Assembly (NCBI GenBank): GCA_021161405.1
Contig: JAGHAR010000051.1
Coordinates: forward strand, 1 to 7,205
DNA: 7,205 nt
DNA from: Candidatus Iainarchaeum sp.
GTDB taxonomy: Archaea; Iainarchaeota; Iainarchaeia; Iainarchaeales; JAGHAR01
Reading direction: 5' to 3'
The notes under the pieces are model-generated. The model saw only the letters and a program-made list of their open reading frames with translations, was not told the DNA's origin and searched no databases. A program made the position numbers and the translations under genes. Of the stretch, positions 1 to 6,753 are shown one piece after another (positions within the stretch are counted from its first letter, which is position 1; each line of letters begins with the position of its first letter).

Positions 1-879
1 CCTTCTCGGAATTCTAGAAAGAATTTCTTTCTTCTTCTCTTCAGCTTCTCTTTGCTTCCTTATTTCTTCCTCCCTCAGCTTCTTAATTTTGTTCAGAATT
101 TCCTGAATCTGTTTTTTTCTTTCATGTTCGCTTATTGTTGCTTTTTCTTCCTGCTTCTTTTCGCTGCCAAATACTGGACGCAGCACACCAACAATCTTTG
201 CCTTATGCTCTTCGATTGTTTTTTCTCCCTGCTTCTTTTCTGGTTCTTTGCCTATTACTCTCTCCTTCAATTCCCTTAATAGGGGATTTTCTATAACTCT
301 CGGCTCTGTTCTGCTTTTTCTCCTTAACTTTTGCCATTCTTCTTCTATTCTTTTGAAGATCTCCTCTTTTTTCTCCTCTTTTTTATCCTCTTCCCTTTCA
401 ATCTTTTTGGTCTCTTCAACTGCTTTTTTTTCAACTTTCGCTTTTTTGGCTTCTGCTTTTTCTTTATCTATTTTCTCTTCCTTTGCTTTTACCTTTTCTT
501 TAGTTTTTGTTTTTGCTAGTTCTAAACTTAGTTTTGGAGAAATCTGCTTCAAATAAACCTCTTTTGGTACAGAAACAGTGGTTTTTCTTTTCAGTTTTTT
601 TACTGTAATAACTCTCATCACTATAAGAGCGCTGCTTAATGTCGCAAAGCTAAAGCTGAATCCAAGTGCGATGTTCTTTAGTAGATCAAAATTTAAAAAA
701 TAGGCAATCGCTGCCGCAAGTATAGTGAATATACCTCCGAAAACAGTAGCTAAGCCGAGCTTTTCAGCTGCAGAAAGGTTTCTGACAATAGGCCGAGAAA
801 GCCTTAGCATTACGTAACCTATCGGCGCAGAACCAAAAAACGAAAATCCAAATATAATTGCTAATATTAAATTCTCCAT
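1..879 (-). CDS. Partial gene: N-terminal membrane domain with a long Lys/Glu-rich helical tail, unknown function
   Basis: The minus strand is open for 293 codons from ATG 879 to the window edge, so the C-terminus is missing. I do not recognise the family. Hydrophobic stretches near residues 3-25, 41-63 and 68-92 suggest three membrane helices. From residue 94 the protein is strongly charged, with runs such as DKKEEKKEE near 164-172, and is probably a long helix or coiled coil. A short segment is duplicated: EKKQGEKTIEEH at residue 214 and EKKQEEKATISEH at 240, with a Pro/Gly-containing spacer between them. The charged tail probably lies in the cytoplasm, but topology is inferred. The start is uncertain: an in-frame GTG at 900 would add seven residues and lies only a few bases from the transcription start predicted from the shared TATA region. 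The gene is divergent from the 166-residue membrane protein gene. Plus-strand reading frames inside it are antisense to the purine-rich coding strand and are not genes. Confidence 0.8.
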   Translation of the reverse strand, partial: MENLILAIIFGFSFFGSAPIGYVMLRLSRPIVRNLSAAEKLGLATVFGGIFTILAAAIAYFLNFDLLKNIALGFSFSFATLSSALIVMRVITVKKLKRKTTVSVPKEVYLKQISPKLSLELAKTKTKEKVKAKEEKIDKEKAEAKKAKVEKKAVEETKKIEREEDKKEEKKEEIFKRIEEEWQKLRRKSRTEPRVIENPLLRELKERVIGKEPEKKQGEKTIEEHKAKIVGVLRPVFGSEKKQEEKATISEHERKKQIQEILNKIKKLREEEIRKQREAEEKKKEILSRIPRR

Positions 880-926
880 CTTAAACACTGCTGTTTTCAC
901 TTCAATTTTCTTCCTAATGTCAAAGC

Positions 927-935
927 TTTTATATT
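927..935 (+). promoter_or_regulatory. TATA box for the 957-5972 operon, probable leaderless transcript
   Basis: The sequence TTTTATATT is centred at 931, exactly 26 bp upstream of the A of the ATG at 957. It is preceded by CAAAGC, a plausible TFB-recognition (BRE) element. This is the usual archaeal distance from TATA centre to transcription start, so transcription probably begins at or next to the ATG. No Shine-Dalgarno sequence precedes 957; the intervening bases are almost all A and T. The call rests on motif and spacing only. Confidence 0.6.
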
Positions 936-937
936 AC
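927..937 (-). promoter_or_regulatory. Possible TATA box for the divergent minus-strand membrane protein gene
   Basis: Read on the minus strand, the same AT block gives TAATATAAAAG. A start about 26 bp downstream would fall near 903-906. That gives a leader of a few bases to the in-frame GTG at 900, or about 25 bases to the ATG at 879, and neither has a good Shine-Dalgarno sequence inside that leader. Both divergent genes may therefore share one TATA region. The match is weaker than on the plus strand, and another site is possible. Confidence 0.35.
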
Positions 938-956
938 TTTAATTTTATTATTTTTA

Positions 957-1457
957 ATGTTTTTGGATTTCATGGCTTCGGTTGTTGCTTTGCTTGTGCT
1001 AACTTTCGAAATATCTGTAGTAGCTGCTCTTCTCTTTTTACTATCCATGCCGCTTTACAAAAAATTCCAAAATAAATTCAAGAAAAACAAATTTCTGCAG
1101 ATAGCAGTTCCCTACTATTTAATTGTCCTCATAATTACAGTTGTTGCGTATTTCTTCCCTTACGTTACCTCTCCAAACGGCGTTGATGTTGCTGCTGCCT
1201 TACAACCAACAGCAATTGAAATTCTGCAATTGTTTTTGCTTGTAGTTTTTGGTTTATTGTTCAAATCCATATGCTTAGCTGTTTTATTTCTGCCTTTTGT
1301 TTTTATTGCTGCTTTGGTGAGGGAAAATTTTAAACAGAAAGGCAAGCTCTGCTCTTATGGTGTAGCTATCGTTACAGCATCTTTTTTATTTTCTTTGCTG
1401 ATAACTTTTCTGCCCTGGCTCCTGTCAGGCGTAATTTATTTAATTTACTGGGGGTAA
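957..1457 (+). CDS. Polytopic membrane protein of 166 residues, unknown function
   Basis: This is a very hydrophobic protein of no family I recognise. Likely membrane segments are residues 7-33, 47-69, 86-121 (long enough for two helices, broken near Lys103 or Pro113) and 134-165, giving four or five crossings. Basic loops lie at 35-45 (KKFQNKFKKNK) and 122-130 (RENFKQKGK). By the positive-inside rule these should be cytoplasmic, and a more polar loop near 70-85 should be outside. Cysteines are at 106 and 132, and Pro residues sit in helices at 113 and 153. No catalytic motif is visible. The ATG at 957 fits a TATA box 26 bp upstream; Met6 is an alternative start. The stop is only 9 nt before the ATG of the giant surface protein gene, so the two are probably co-transcribed. 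A helper role in membrane insertion, anchoring or export of that protein is a guess from position alone. Confidence 0.82.
   Translation: MFLDFMASVVALLVLTFEISVVAALLFLLSMPLYKKFQNKFKKNKFLQIAVPYYLIVLIITVVAYFFPYVTSPNGVDVAAALQPTAIEILQLFLLVVFGLLFKSICLAVLFLPFVFIAALVRENFKQKGKLCSYGVAIVTASFLFSLLITFLPWLLSGVIYLIYWG
1450..1454 (+). promoter_or_regulatory. GGGGG ribosome-binding site overlapping the end of the upstream gene
   Basis: Five G residues lie across the last codons of the membrane protein gene. They could pair, with one G-U wobble, with the CCUCC anti-Shine-Dalgarno of archaeal 16S rRNA. Spacing is 9 nt to an in-frame TTG at 1464 and 12 nt to the ATG at 1467. This is the only purine-rich site before the giant gene and suggests coupled translation of an internal operon gene, in contrast to the leaderless first gene. 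Confidence 0.45.
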
Positions 1458-1466
1458 TTTATTTTG

Positions 1467-1559
1467 ATGCAGAATAATGAAAGGAATTTGCTCTTCGCAA
1501 GAATCTTTGCGTTGTTCGTTACAGTTATCCTTATAAATTCAAATATCGCTGTTGCTGCA
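1467..1559 (+). other. Sec-type signal peptide of the giant surface protein
   Basis: Residues 1-31 show a short polar start with Arg6 and Arg12, a hydrophobic core from about Ile13 to Ile23, and a small-residue cleavage region ending in AVAA. Cleavage is most likely after Ala31, or after Ala30. There is no twin-arginine pair and no lipobox cysteine after the core, so neither Tat export nor lipoprotein processing is indicated. The first cysteine of the protein is C50, well beyond the cleavage site. Confidence 0.75.
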
Positions 1560-4500
1560 GAAGCTATCGCCAAGCAAAGCCAACCAGAAATTTCACAAGA
1601 TGCAACCTTTTCATGCTTAAACGAATCTCTTAGCAAGGAAGAAGCGCAACGGTTGTTTGATTTAGCAGCAAAAGGTTTTGAGGCAGATGAATTTAATTCT
1701 GGAAAGCCTGCAAAAAAAGACAGGGAAAAATTAGACCAAAATAATGTTTTGCTGGAAGGCCCTGAAGGAACCGCTTTGAGGCAGGAGGTTCCTTCTCAAA
1801 AAATGTCTCCGGATGAGCTTGCGCATCTATTGAATACCTACTATATGGGGCCATTTGCCATAGGTGTTGACTTGAGCGATACCTTTCGCTTAGGACGCTG
1901 CAAAGAAACAGATAAGAACAACATGTTGGATTTAAATAGATGTTATCTGTTTGAGAAAAATTTGGTCTACAGAAATTCTGCTCAAGGAATTGTCAAAGAT
2001 GTTGGTATTGTTTGGGATGATCTAAAATCTATATTCTTAAAGAAACCAGCAGAACTAACTCAAGAAGAATTTGAGACATTGAGAGCGAGGTTCGCAAAAG
2101 AGACGGGTGTTACCCCTGAAGAGGCAAAAACAGCAGAAGAAGAACTTAAGCAAGATACGAATGCTGCAAAGGATACAAACAAGCCCTTTATTACATCTTT
2201 GAAGGAGAGAATTCTAAATTCAGCTAAGAGCTTTAAGTACAGCTATCTGCGCAGAAAGGCGTTAAATCCAATCCAAAACACAATGCTGGCGGATTCGTTT
2301 AGAGTTACAATGTTGACAAACTGCACAAGTGGCAAGTGTCTAATTTCAACCTACAGTTTGTTTGACAAATTTTACAATTCGTGGTTCTCCACAGAGCTTG
2401 TGCTTTCTAATTTCGGCCCCGTGCTCTTTGGCGAGGCCTCTCGCTTATTAGCAATTGGCACAGCAAAGGGCTGGCTTCCAGATATTTCCGAAACAAGAGC
2501 TGTAAAATGGCTTCGCGCTAAATTTATGAGCGCTGACAGCTGGTACGGCAGAAGATTAGCTAAGCAATACTGGCATCGCGTAAGGAGAGGCGCCTTTGGA
2601 GAATTCTGGGACGAGTGGCTTGAGGATCCTACCTATCAGATATTCAAGGGAACAGATATACGAAAAAGAATGCGTAGCATGATGGCTGAAGACGGAATTC
2701 TAGGTAAGATAAAGGATTTAGAAAAGAGAAGAGAATTGGTTAGATCCATTGCAGAAATGCGGAGTGTTTGGAGGGCAGAATATGCGCTGCTGGAGCAGGC
2801 AGAAAAGCAGGCAAAAAAGATTGCTGCTAAGCAAGGTCAAGAAGCAGCGGATCTGTTTTTGGGACAACAATGTGCAAAGCGTTACAGCAATTTGGACGAT
2901 CTATTTAATTTAGATATGCCAGATTATATCCAAAACAGCCCTTCTTTGGGTTTGTATGACATTGCATTTAGAGATGTTGAGACAGGAGAATTTATTAGGC
3001 CTATTGAGGATCCGTGGCAGTGGGGACGCCTTGTGGCAGGTTTCGGTGAAACAGGAGATTTTAGTAGAGCGGTAGAGTTGCGCTTTACAAGGCCTCCTAA
3101 AACAAAAGATGAAATTATTAAATTACCTCTTTACAAAGCATCCATTGATAGAGAAGTTGCAGAGATTCCAGTAGCGGATTTGGAAAATGCATTAACGAAA
3201 TTCAAAGATTATTTCGTTAGATTGGATAACGGAAAGATTGTGCGCTTATCTGGGGCTAATTTGGAAAGGATTAAAAAACACGCTGTTGGTGGAACCGTTA
3301 AGATTTACAGCGGCGGCTACGAACATGTTGCAGATTTAACTCCGCATGATTTTGCCAAAATAATGATCGCGCCCAGAATAAAAGGTTTCTATAAGAAAGG
3401 AATGAAAAATTTGGATGATATCTATTCCTTTTTGCGCTCTGAAGGTTATGGTGGAAGACGCTACTGGTCTTTACTTGATAGAGCTATTGTTTCAGAGCAA
3501 AAGTTGTTAGATGCTTACTTCAGCTTAAAGGGCGGTGTCAAGTGGAGTTTGTATCCTTTGCTCTATTGGGGTGCAAAGCGCGGATTTGGAATACAGGGAT
3601 TATCAGCATATATGCTTCCCTATACATTCCCGAGCGCATGGAAAAAAATTTCTTTAGAATTGGAAGAAGGAAAAATCTACAACGATGCCTATGTGGATTT
3701 GTTTGCCCAGGCAGGCTCTGATGAAGGCGATATTTTAATTCAGGTAATTCGCAAGCTTCCTTGGCTTCAAATATACGACTATATGGCCAAGCTCTATAAG
3801 CCAGCTGCAGATATTTTCAATATGCTTCTCAACAAAAAGTTAAGGACAAAGGTTGAAAATTTAGCATTTTATGCTACCTCCCAACAAAATTGCGATTCCT
3901 GCAGAGTTATTCTCCGATCAAACGATTTGGAATTCTTCAAAGCAGCATTCGAGGTTCCTTCCAGAGTTAGAGCTTATGTTTGGGAGGACACTCTCAGTGA
4001 GGAAGCAAGGAAACAAGGCTCCACAATAATTGCTTTTGCCCATCATACAAACCTCAACGGTTTACTCAACGATAAGCAAACAGGAAAGATAGAACTAGAT
4101 AAGGCAATATCCGAGAAAAAAACATGCAGAGATGCTGTAAAGAAGGCCTTCTTCGGCTGGGATTTAGGCCATAAGGTAGCAGGGATAATGGCTGCTGGCG
4201 AGGCAGTTACCTATGCTATATTCGGCACAGGAGCAGGAATATTTGGAAGTTTGTTGCAGCAGATTGTCTTTGCTCCTAAACTTGCACATTGTATAGATAC
4301 TGACGGAGGATACTATATACATCTCTTTGTTCCTTCCAAAGAAATACTTAGCAAAGATGAGAAAAGAAAAAACGAGCTCTCTACAGAGAATGTTGCAGAG
4401 ATGGTGAGGCAAGGCGCAGAATCATTCCTTAACTCCTTAAAGTTTGCAGAAAACACTACAGCAGGAAAGAAGCTCAATCAAGTAAGGCGAAACCTGCAGC

Positions 4501-5972
4501 GATTAGTAGAAAATGCAAAGTCTATAGAGGTTGCGCAGGCAAATATAGAGGCCTCTAACGTCCAGTCCGAATTAGTAAGCCAGGATGTCTTTTATTTCTG
4601 GTTCAAAGGCCAAACACAACCTTCAAGCTATAGAACGCAGGGAAAACGCGTATTAATTGACAAAGACAACAATCAGCAGGTTTCCATAGATTTCAAAAAG
4701 GGAAAGATTCTGGTTGATGGCAAGGAAATAGTTTTCAGGCCGGATATTGTAAGGCTTTCATCTATAAATACAGATATTCCGGCAGATGAAGTTCCGCAGA
4801 GGATAACAAAGGCAAAGCTCAATCTAATCCATAAACCAATCTTTATGATGGATGCAAGCGGAAATGTAATTGTTCCGGATTCCTCTCTGTTGAGATGTAT
4901 AAAGCAAGGTGTTCTGGAGCAGACAGGCTTAGAACTTACAAGCACAAATTTAAGGGAAGTATTCGGTTTAGCAACAGCCGTTATAACAACAACCCACAAC
5001 ATTATACCAAAAGAGAAGAGAATTATTGCTAGCGGCGCAACACGTTTCATAGCGGATGGCTCTAATGCAAAGGCCATAGTATATGCTGATGCAAATGTTG
5101 AGGTTATTGCTACAAAGAAGTTTGAAGCAGGTTCCTTAGAATCTATACAGTTCCAATACGGTGTAATAATCTACAATCCAAAAACAAACGAATTGATTAT
5201 CTGGCTGAGGCATAATTCGAAAGGAATTTTAACACAGAATGATGTCTCTGGCTTGCGTGGAAAGCTTGTCCAAACAAAAAACCCGTTAACGGATTGTCCT
5301 GAGCCGGCTGTTGAATTGGAAGCTCTGCCGGTTGAAGGCTCTGACCAATCCAAAGTTAAGGTTGATGCATTCAACAAAGCAATAAAGAAGGTCGGCCCAT
5401 TCCAGATTTTAGAAACCCCTACAAAGCGCTTTATAATCTATTCTAAACTTGTGGACGGCGAATGCAAAGATTTCTTCAAGATTATTGATAAGCGTACTGG
5501 CGATGTTTATGAATCGGAAATTAAAAACATTGTTCCGACAGATAAAGGAATTGAGATTGAAACAAAGGATGGAAAGAAGCACAATATAGAATTCAGTACT
5601 GAAAACGGAGTTCCAAAGCTGAAATACGATAATCTGCCTCCAGAGACGCTTGTCAAGGCACAAGGCAAAAACGGCTCCTTCTATTATGATCCAGAGCGCG
5701 GTCTATGGATTCCAGAAAACGCGCAGCTTCTACCGTTGCTTGAGGCGTTTAGGCAGAACGGCGTAAGTACACAAGTTGCTCCAGGAGGTAATGCAACAAG
5801 CACAGCAACAGGCAACACAATGAATGTACAGATAGCTCCATCTACAGCATCACTGCTTGATCTGCCAACAACTGACAGGCGAATATTTCCGTTAGAATTA
5901 ATTCTTCTAATCTGTGCAATTTTAACAATCTTTGTAATGGAATTCAGAAAGAGAAAATTTAAATACGCATAA
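1467..5972 (+). CDS. Giant exported surface protein of 1501 residues, C-terminally membrane-anchored, unknown function
   Basis: The architecture is that of a secreted type I membrane protein. Residues 1-31 form a signal peptide: Arg6 and Arg12, a hydrophobic core to Ile23, and a likely cut after AVAA at 28-31. Residues 1474-1493 form the only strong terminal membrane helix, followed by a basic RKRKFKYA tail. Between them are a mostly helical region with charged, coiled-coil-like stretches (about 185-230 and 398-469), a Gly/Ala-rich hydrophobic stretch (904-936), a more beta-like region (about 1045-1435) and a Ser/Thr/Asn/Gly linker (1437-1472) resembling a stalk. Thirteen ectodomain cysteines include C286/C291 and C809/C812. 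N-glycosylation sequons include N52, N285, N996, N1402 and N1442. I recognise no enzyme or adhesin domain. ATG 1467 is chosen; TTG 1464 is adjacent and better spaced from the GGGGG site. A role in the envelope or in cell contact is inferred only from location and size. Confidence 0.88.
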   Translation: MQNNERNLLFARIFALFVTVILINSNIAVAAEAIAKQSQPEISQDATFSCLNESLSKEEAQRLFDLAAKGFEADEFNSGKPAKKDREKLDQNNVLLEGPEGTALRQEVPSQKMSPDELAHLLNTYYMGPFAIGVDLSDTFRLGRCKETDKNNMLDLNRCYLFEKNLVYRNSAQGIVKDVGIVWDDLKSIFLKKPAELTQEEFETLRARFAKETGVTPEEAKTAEEELKQDTNAAKDTNKPFITSLKERILNSAKSFKYSYLRRKALNPIQNTMLADSFRVTMLTNCTSGKCLISTYSLFDKFYNSWFSTELVLSNFGPVLFGEASRLLAIGTAKGWLPDISETRAVKWLRAKFMSADSWYGRRLAKQYWHRVRRGAFGEFWDEWLEDPTYQIFKGTDIRKRMRSMMAEDGILGKIKDLEKRRELVRSIAEMRSVWRAEYALLEQAEKQAKKIAAKQGQEAADLFLGQQCAKRYSNLDDLFNLDMPDYIQNSPSLGLYDIAFRDVETGEFIRPIEDPWQWGRLVAGFGETGDFSRAVELRFTRPPKTKDEIIKLPLYKASIDREVAEIPVADLENALTKFKDYFVRLDNGKIVRLSGANLERIKKHAVGGTVKIYSGGYEHVADLTPHDFAKIMIAPRIKGFYKKGMKNLDDIYSFLRSEGYGGRRYWSLLDRAIVSEQKLLDAYFSLKGGVKWSLYPLLYWGAKRGFGIQGLSAYMLPYTFPSAWKKISLELEEGKIYNDAYVDLFAQAGSDEGDILIQVIRKLPWLQIYDYMAKLYKPAADIFNMLLNKKLRTKVENLAFYATSQQNCDSCRVILRSNDLEFFKAAFEVPSRVRAYVWEDTLSEEARKQGSTIIAFAHHTNLNGLLNDKQTGKIELDKAISEKKTCRDAVKKAFFGWDLGHKVAGIMAAGEAVTYAIFGTGAGIFGSLLQQIVFAPKLAHCIDTDGGYYIHLFVPSKEILSKDEKRKNELSTENVAEMVRQGAESFLNSLKFAENTTAGKKLNQVRRNLQRLVENAKSIEVAQANIEASNVQSELVSQDVFYFWFKGQTQPSSYRTQGKRVLIDKDNNQQVSIDFKKGKILVDGKEIVFRPDIVRLSSINTDIPADEVPQRITKAKLNLIHKPIFMMDASGNVIVPDSSLLRCIKQGVLEQTGLELTSTNLREVFGLATAVITTTHNIIPKEKRIIASGATRFIADGSNAKAIVYADANVEVIATKKFEAGSLESIQFQYGVIIYNPKTNELIIWLRHNSKGILTQNDVSGLRGKLVQTKNPLTDCPEPAVELEALPVEGSDQSKVKVDAFNKAIKKVGPFQILETPTKRFIIYSKLVDGECKDFFKIIDKRTGDVYESEIKNIVPTDKGIEIETKDGKKHNIEFSTENGVPKLKYDNLPPETLVKAQGKNGSFYYDPERGLWIPENAQLLPLLEAFRQNGVSTQVAPGGNATSTATGNTMNVQIAPSTASLLDLPTTDRRIFPLELILLICAILTIFVMEFRKRKFKYA
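4176..4274 (+). other. Internal Gly/Ala-rich hydrophobic segment in the giant surface protein
   Basis: Residues 904-936 contain VAGIMAAGEAVTYAIF followed by GTGAGIFGSLLQQIVF. The segment is long enough to cross a membrane but has a Glu at 911 and many Gly/Ala residues. It lies between C887 and C942. It could be a buried core helix pair, a true extra membrane span that would change the topology, or an amphipathic membrane-inserting element. Sequence alone does not decide. Confidence 0.5.
5775..5969 (+). other. Stalk-like linker, C-terminal membrane anchor and basic tail
   Basis: Residues 1437-1472 are rich in Ser, Thr, Asn, Gly and Ala, including the sequon at N1442, as expected for a glycosylated stalk crossing an archaeal envelope. 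Residues 1474-1493 are a single hydrophobic helix (LELILLICAILTIFVMEF), followed by RKRKFKYA as a stop-transfer tail. The order resembles sorting tails such as PGF-CTERM, but I see no such tripeptide, so plain membrane anchoring is the simpler reading. Confidence 0.7.
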
Positions 5973-5973
5973 A

Positions 5974-6708
5974 TTATGTATACATCGGAGCATGTCCTAA
6001 TCTCTTTACTTCTTCCTCCTGCAAGCTTTGCATTTTTGCAATGTGCTGCGTTATCGCTTTCTCAAGCTCCTTCGCTTCCTTCATAAGCGGCCTTACATCT
6101 ACATTCAATTTCAGAATTTCATTAAGCTTTTTCAATACCTCTGCGGAGGCCTTATAATCTGCATTTATATGGACATTGCCAAGCAGAGAAAAGGCCTCTA
6201 TGTTGCTATCTTTAAATGCAAGCAAAAGCAGAGAGGTAAGTCCAGTAGTTACTCCTTCTTCAATAACCTCTACCTTGTGTTTCTTTAATTCTTCCAAGGA
6301 TTCTCTATTTGCTGCAATTCCATATAAGCTTATACCTTCTTCAGCCCTTATTCCGTTTATGGATATTACTCTACTGAATCCTTTCTTCTTTGTCCAGTTT
6401 ACTATTGCATCTCTTAAAGCATAGAGTACTTTCGGCAGTATTAGCTGCTCGCAGAGTAGTACAGCAATCTTCTTTTTCCTGTCCATAAATATCCTGGCCG
6501 GCCTAACCGGAATTCCTTTGTGAATTCTTATTACTGGCAGAAAATTTTTCGAGTCGATGTAGCCGATTTCTTCCATTTTAAGCTTTTCCACAAGATATTT
6601 GGAGCATATAATTCCAACCAATCCCAAGCCGGGAAATCCTTCAATTAGGGTGTATCCCTTGAGCTGCGCTTTTTTTTCCTCAACAATTTTTACTACTTCT
6701 TCCGGCAT
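5974..6708 (-). CDS. PAC2-family proteasome assembly chaperone homologue (PbaA/PbaB-like) with C-terminal HbYX motif
   Basis: The 244-residue protein has the PAC2 hallmarks in order: GFPGLGLVG at 24-32; a NFLPVIRIHKGIPVRPARIF block at about 55-74; VISINGIRAEEG after the second strand-rich part; GVTTGLTSLLLLAF; and the DYKASAEVLKKLNEIL helix near the end of the core. The C-terminal helix is charged, and the chain ends in Met-Tyr-Thr, which fits the hydrophobic-Tyr-X (HbYX) tail that docks into pockets of the 20S proteasome alpha ring. Archaeal PAC2 proteins are known as assembly-chaperone homologues, and PbaB with an HbYX tail has been described as acting on the proteasome. The protein is probably cytosolic and binds the alpha ring; whether it assembles, activates or adapts the proteasome is inference. 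The ATG at 6708 fits a TATA box 26 bp upstream. No proteasome subunit gene is in the window. Confidence 0.9.
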   Translation of the reverse strand: MPEEVVKIVEEKKAQLKGYTLIEGFPGLGLVGIICSKYLVEKLKMEEIGYIDSKNFLPVIRIHKGIPVRPARIFMDRKKKIAVLLCEQLILPKVLYALRDAIVNWTKKKGFSRVISINGIRAEEGISLYGIAANRESLEELKKHKVEVIEEGVTTGLTSLLLLAFKDSNIEAFSLLGNVHINADYKASAEVLKKLNEILKLNVDVRPLMKEAKELEKAITQHIAKMQSLQEEEVKRLGHAPMYT

Positions 6709-6710
6709 GT

Positions 6711-6723
6711 AAAAGAAAAAGAT
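6711..6723 (-). terminator. Possible poly-T terminator after the tandem-repeat protein gene
   Basis: On the minus strand the gap between the repeat-protein stop (6754) and the PAC2 ATG (6708) contains ATCTTTTTCTTTT. T-rich tracts of this kind can terminate archaeal transcription without a hairpin. It also lies just downstream of the PAC2 TATA box, so it may instead be ordinary AT-rich promoter sequence. Confidence 0.25.
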
Positions 6724-6729
6724 TATTTA

Positions 6730-6738
6730 TTTATAAAA
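6730..6738 (-). promoter_or_regulatory. TATA box of the PAC2/HbYX gene, probable leaderless transcript
   Basis: On the minus strand TTTTATAAA is centred at 6734, exactly 26 bp upstream of the A of the ATG at 6708, with A-rich GCAAAA just before it as a possible BRE. The bases between TATA box and ATG are AT-rich with no Shine-Dalgarno sequence, so the mRNA is probably leaderless. The gene therefore appears to have its own promoter although the preceding gene runs in the same direction 45 nt upstream. Confidence 0.6.
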
Positions 6739-6753
6739 TTTTGCTTTTTCGGA

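Noticed and set aside
52..556. Plus-strand reading frames rich in Phe, Leu and Ser that look like membrane proteins
   Set aside because: They are antisense to the Lys/Glu-rich tail of the minus-strand gene. GAA and AAG codons read backwards give TTC and CTT, which mimics hydrophobic protein. The minus frame is open over all 293 codons.
4164..5663. Minus-strand reading frames of about 68-134 codons inside the giant gene
   Set aside because: They lie wholly within a single 1501-codon coding frame, have no promoter or ribosome-binding site that I can see, and their translations have no recognisable features.
1467..5972. Fusion or frameshift join of several genes in the giant reading frame
   Set aside because: Codon use and composition look even throughout, there is no internal stop, and the signal peptide and C-terminal anchor sit at the two ends as expected for one exported protein.
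5976..5985. Perfect 10-bp palindrome ATGTATACAT as an operator or terminator
   Set aside because: It is short, lies in the last codons of the PAC2 gene (Met-Tyr-Thr) and has no T-run on either side, so chance and coding constraint explain it.
6028..6424. Plus-strand reading frames opposite the PAC2 gene
   Set aside because: The minus frame carries clear PAC2 motifs over its full length; the plus frames are its shadows.
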